From assembly GCF_963678635.1 (NCBI RefSeq), contig NW_026971041.1:1-29896 (forward strand): a stretch of DNA of 29,896 bases. Direction: 5' to 3'. Both the position numbers and the translations under genes were made by a program. How positions within the stretch are numbered: position 1 is the first letter of the stretch; each line of letters starts with the position of its first letter. The DNA comes from Symsagittifera roscoffensis. Taxonomy: Eukaryota > Xenacoelomorpha > Acoela > Convolutidae. Positions 29,290 through 29,896 of this stretch are shown in pieces. The notes beneath the pieces were generated by a model, which ran no database searches, had not been told where the DNA came from, and was given only the letters and a program-made list of their open reading frames with translations.

Positions 29290-29896
29290 CTAATAAACCA
29301 CGTATAGTAATTACAGGAAAATATCCGTATTACTCAGTTGAAGACTGCTTGAATGCTTTTACAGAATCTTAAACATAGGCCCAGAACCACTAAACGCACC
29401 ACTCCATCAACTTGGATTCACAGAGGCACAGCAATGATACAAACTACACTCGATGGCGCAGCCCTAAAATGGTTTTCACTTTTAATCATGAAAAATTCAA
29501 CTGATTGGAAACAGTTTACTCAAGAATGTCCAAAAATGTTCAACTCTGAACGAAAAAAAACAACATCAAAGTCTTTTATGCAACGAAACTCTTAGACTTA
29601 AAACAATGAAAGAACTCGCAGAAAGAATAGAAACCCTAATTGAAAAGTTCATTCTCTCAAAGCACATGATTGCAAAAGAACGAAAACTACAGAAATCCTA
29701 ACCGTTACATTAACACCACAAGTAAGCAAAGTTGCAATAAAAACAAGCATCACAACCATCATCAAGCCGAGAACCCGATATAGATTTGGAACCCGATAAG
29801 TTAGAAAGAGATGAAATTGCAGAAAAAACCAGAAAAAAAACAGAATTAGAGCTACAATATGTAACAAACGTTCAAACAACAACTTCACATATAAAC
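29290..29896 (+). pseudogene. gag: Capsid-like Gag segment, right copy (partial, runs off window)
   Basis: From about 29,300 (KYPYYSVEDCLNAF) and in frame 1 from 29,353: STWIHRGTAMIQTTLDGAAL then KWFSLL, DWKQFTQEC and KMFNSERKK. The pattern of a hydrophobic/aromatic helix (GAALKWF) followed by W--F and KMF is typical of the N-terminal part of retrotransposon Gag capsids. A shift at an A8 run near 29,552 moves coding to another frame, where MKELAERIETLIEK continues the capsid-like helices. Further stops occur. The element continues beyond the window. Confidence 0.65.

Larger units (their letters stand above)
25900..29896 (+). mobile_element. Right copy of the AT-rich LTR retroelement (5' LTR, pre-Gag, capsid), runs off window
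   Basis: Inverted relative to the left copy, so the two 5' ends face each other across about 7.9 kb. It has the LTR-like region to ~27,190, pre-Gag coding from ~27,212 and a capsid-like Gag segment from ~29,353 to the window end. Multiple stops and shifts show that it is decayed. The boundary at 25,900 is where similarity to the left copy fades. No protease or RT is reached inside the window, so assignment to Ty3/gypsy is not proven; the Gag type only suggests an LTR element. Confidence 0.7.

Overview
The window looks like eukaryotic, most likely invertebrate animal, repeat-rich DNA. No intact host gene is visible. Nearly everything that can be named is retroelement coding sequence, together with AT-rich repeats rich in homopolymers. 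Two compositional blocks meet at about 14.37 kb: a mixed-composition coding block (1-14,365, all on the + strand) and a very AT-rich block (14,366-29,896). I cannot name the host species.

Block 1, first half (1-7,488), is the 3' part of a decayed Ty3/gypsy-type LTR retroelement. In order it carries the end of Gag with two zinc knuckles, retropepsin, reverse transcriptase, RNase H, a spacer with a 42-bp repeat, a zinc-binding/DDE/GPF integrase, and an acidic tail. After one in-frame stop comes a segment that I read as a macrodomain of the TARG1/ALC1-like type. In-frame stops of all three kinds and several frameshifts break the frame, yet most catalytic motifs remain readable.

Between 7,489 and 7,948 lies an LTR-sized non-coding gap with a TATA-like box. 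Block 1, second half (7,949-14,365), is one very long broken polyprotein. It has an Arg-rich start, a coiled coil, a clear SGNH/GDSL hydrolase domain, a disordered linker, a second divergent SGNH-like domain, helical regions, a long unrecognised domain with an acidic tail, a strongly basic segment and a C-terminal tail. It is either a downstream cistron of the same element or the 5' half of a second, tandem copy whose giant Gag precursor carries the SGNH domains. The window alone does not decide this.

Block 2 contains two diverged copies of a second LTR retroelement family in head-to-head orientation. The left copy (about 18,000 down to 14,366, - strand) and the right copy (about 25,900 to the window end, + strand) each have a roughly 1.3-kb LTR-like region holding three copies of a short hairpin motif, followed by a pre-Gag coding region. 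The right copy reaches a capsid-like Gag segment; the left copy is cut off where it meets block 1. Between them are two tandem copies of a 2.16-kb AT-rich unit (17,984-22,315), a small coiled-coil ORF on the - strand that may be a terminal exon, a 380-bp element with imperfect terminal inverted repeats, and about 2 kb of AT-rich sequence in which I see nothing else.

The most interesting point is the pairing of two unusual accessory domains, an ADP-ribose-type macrodomain and SGNH hydrolases, with a Ty3/gypsy element.
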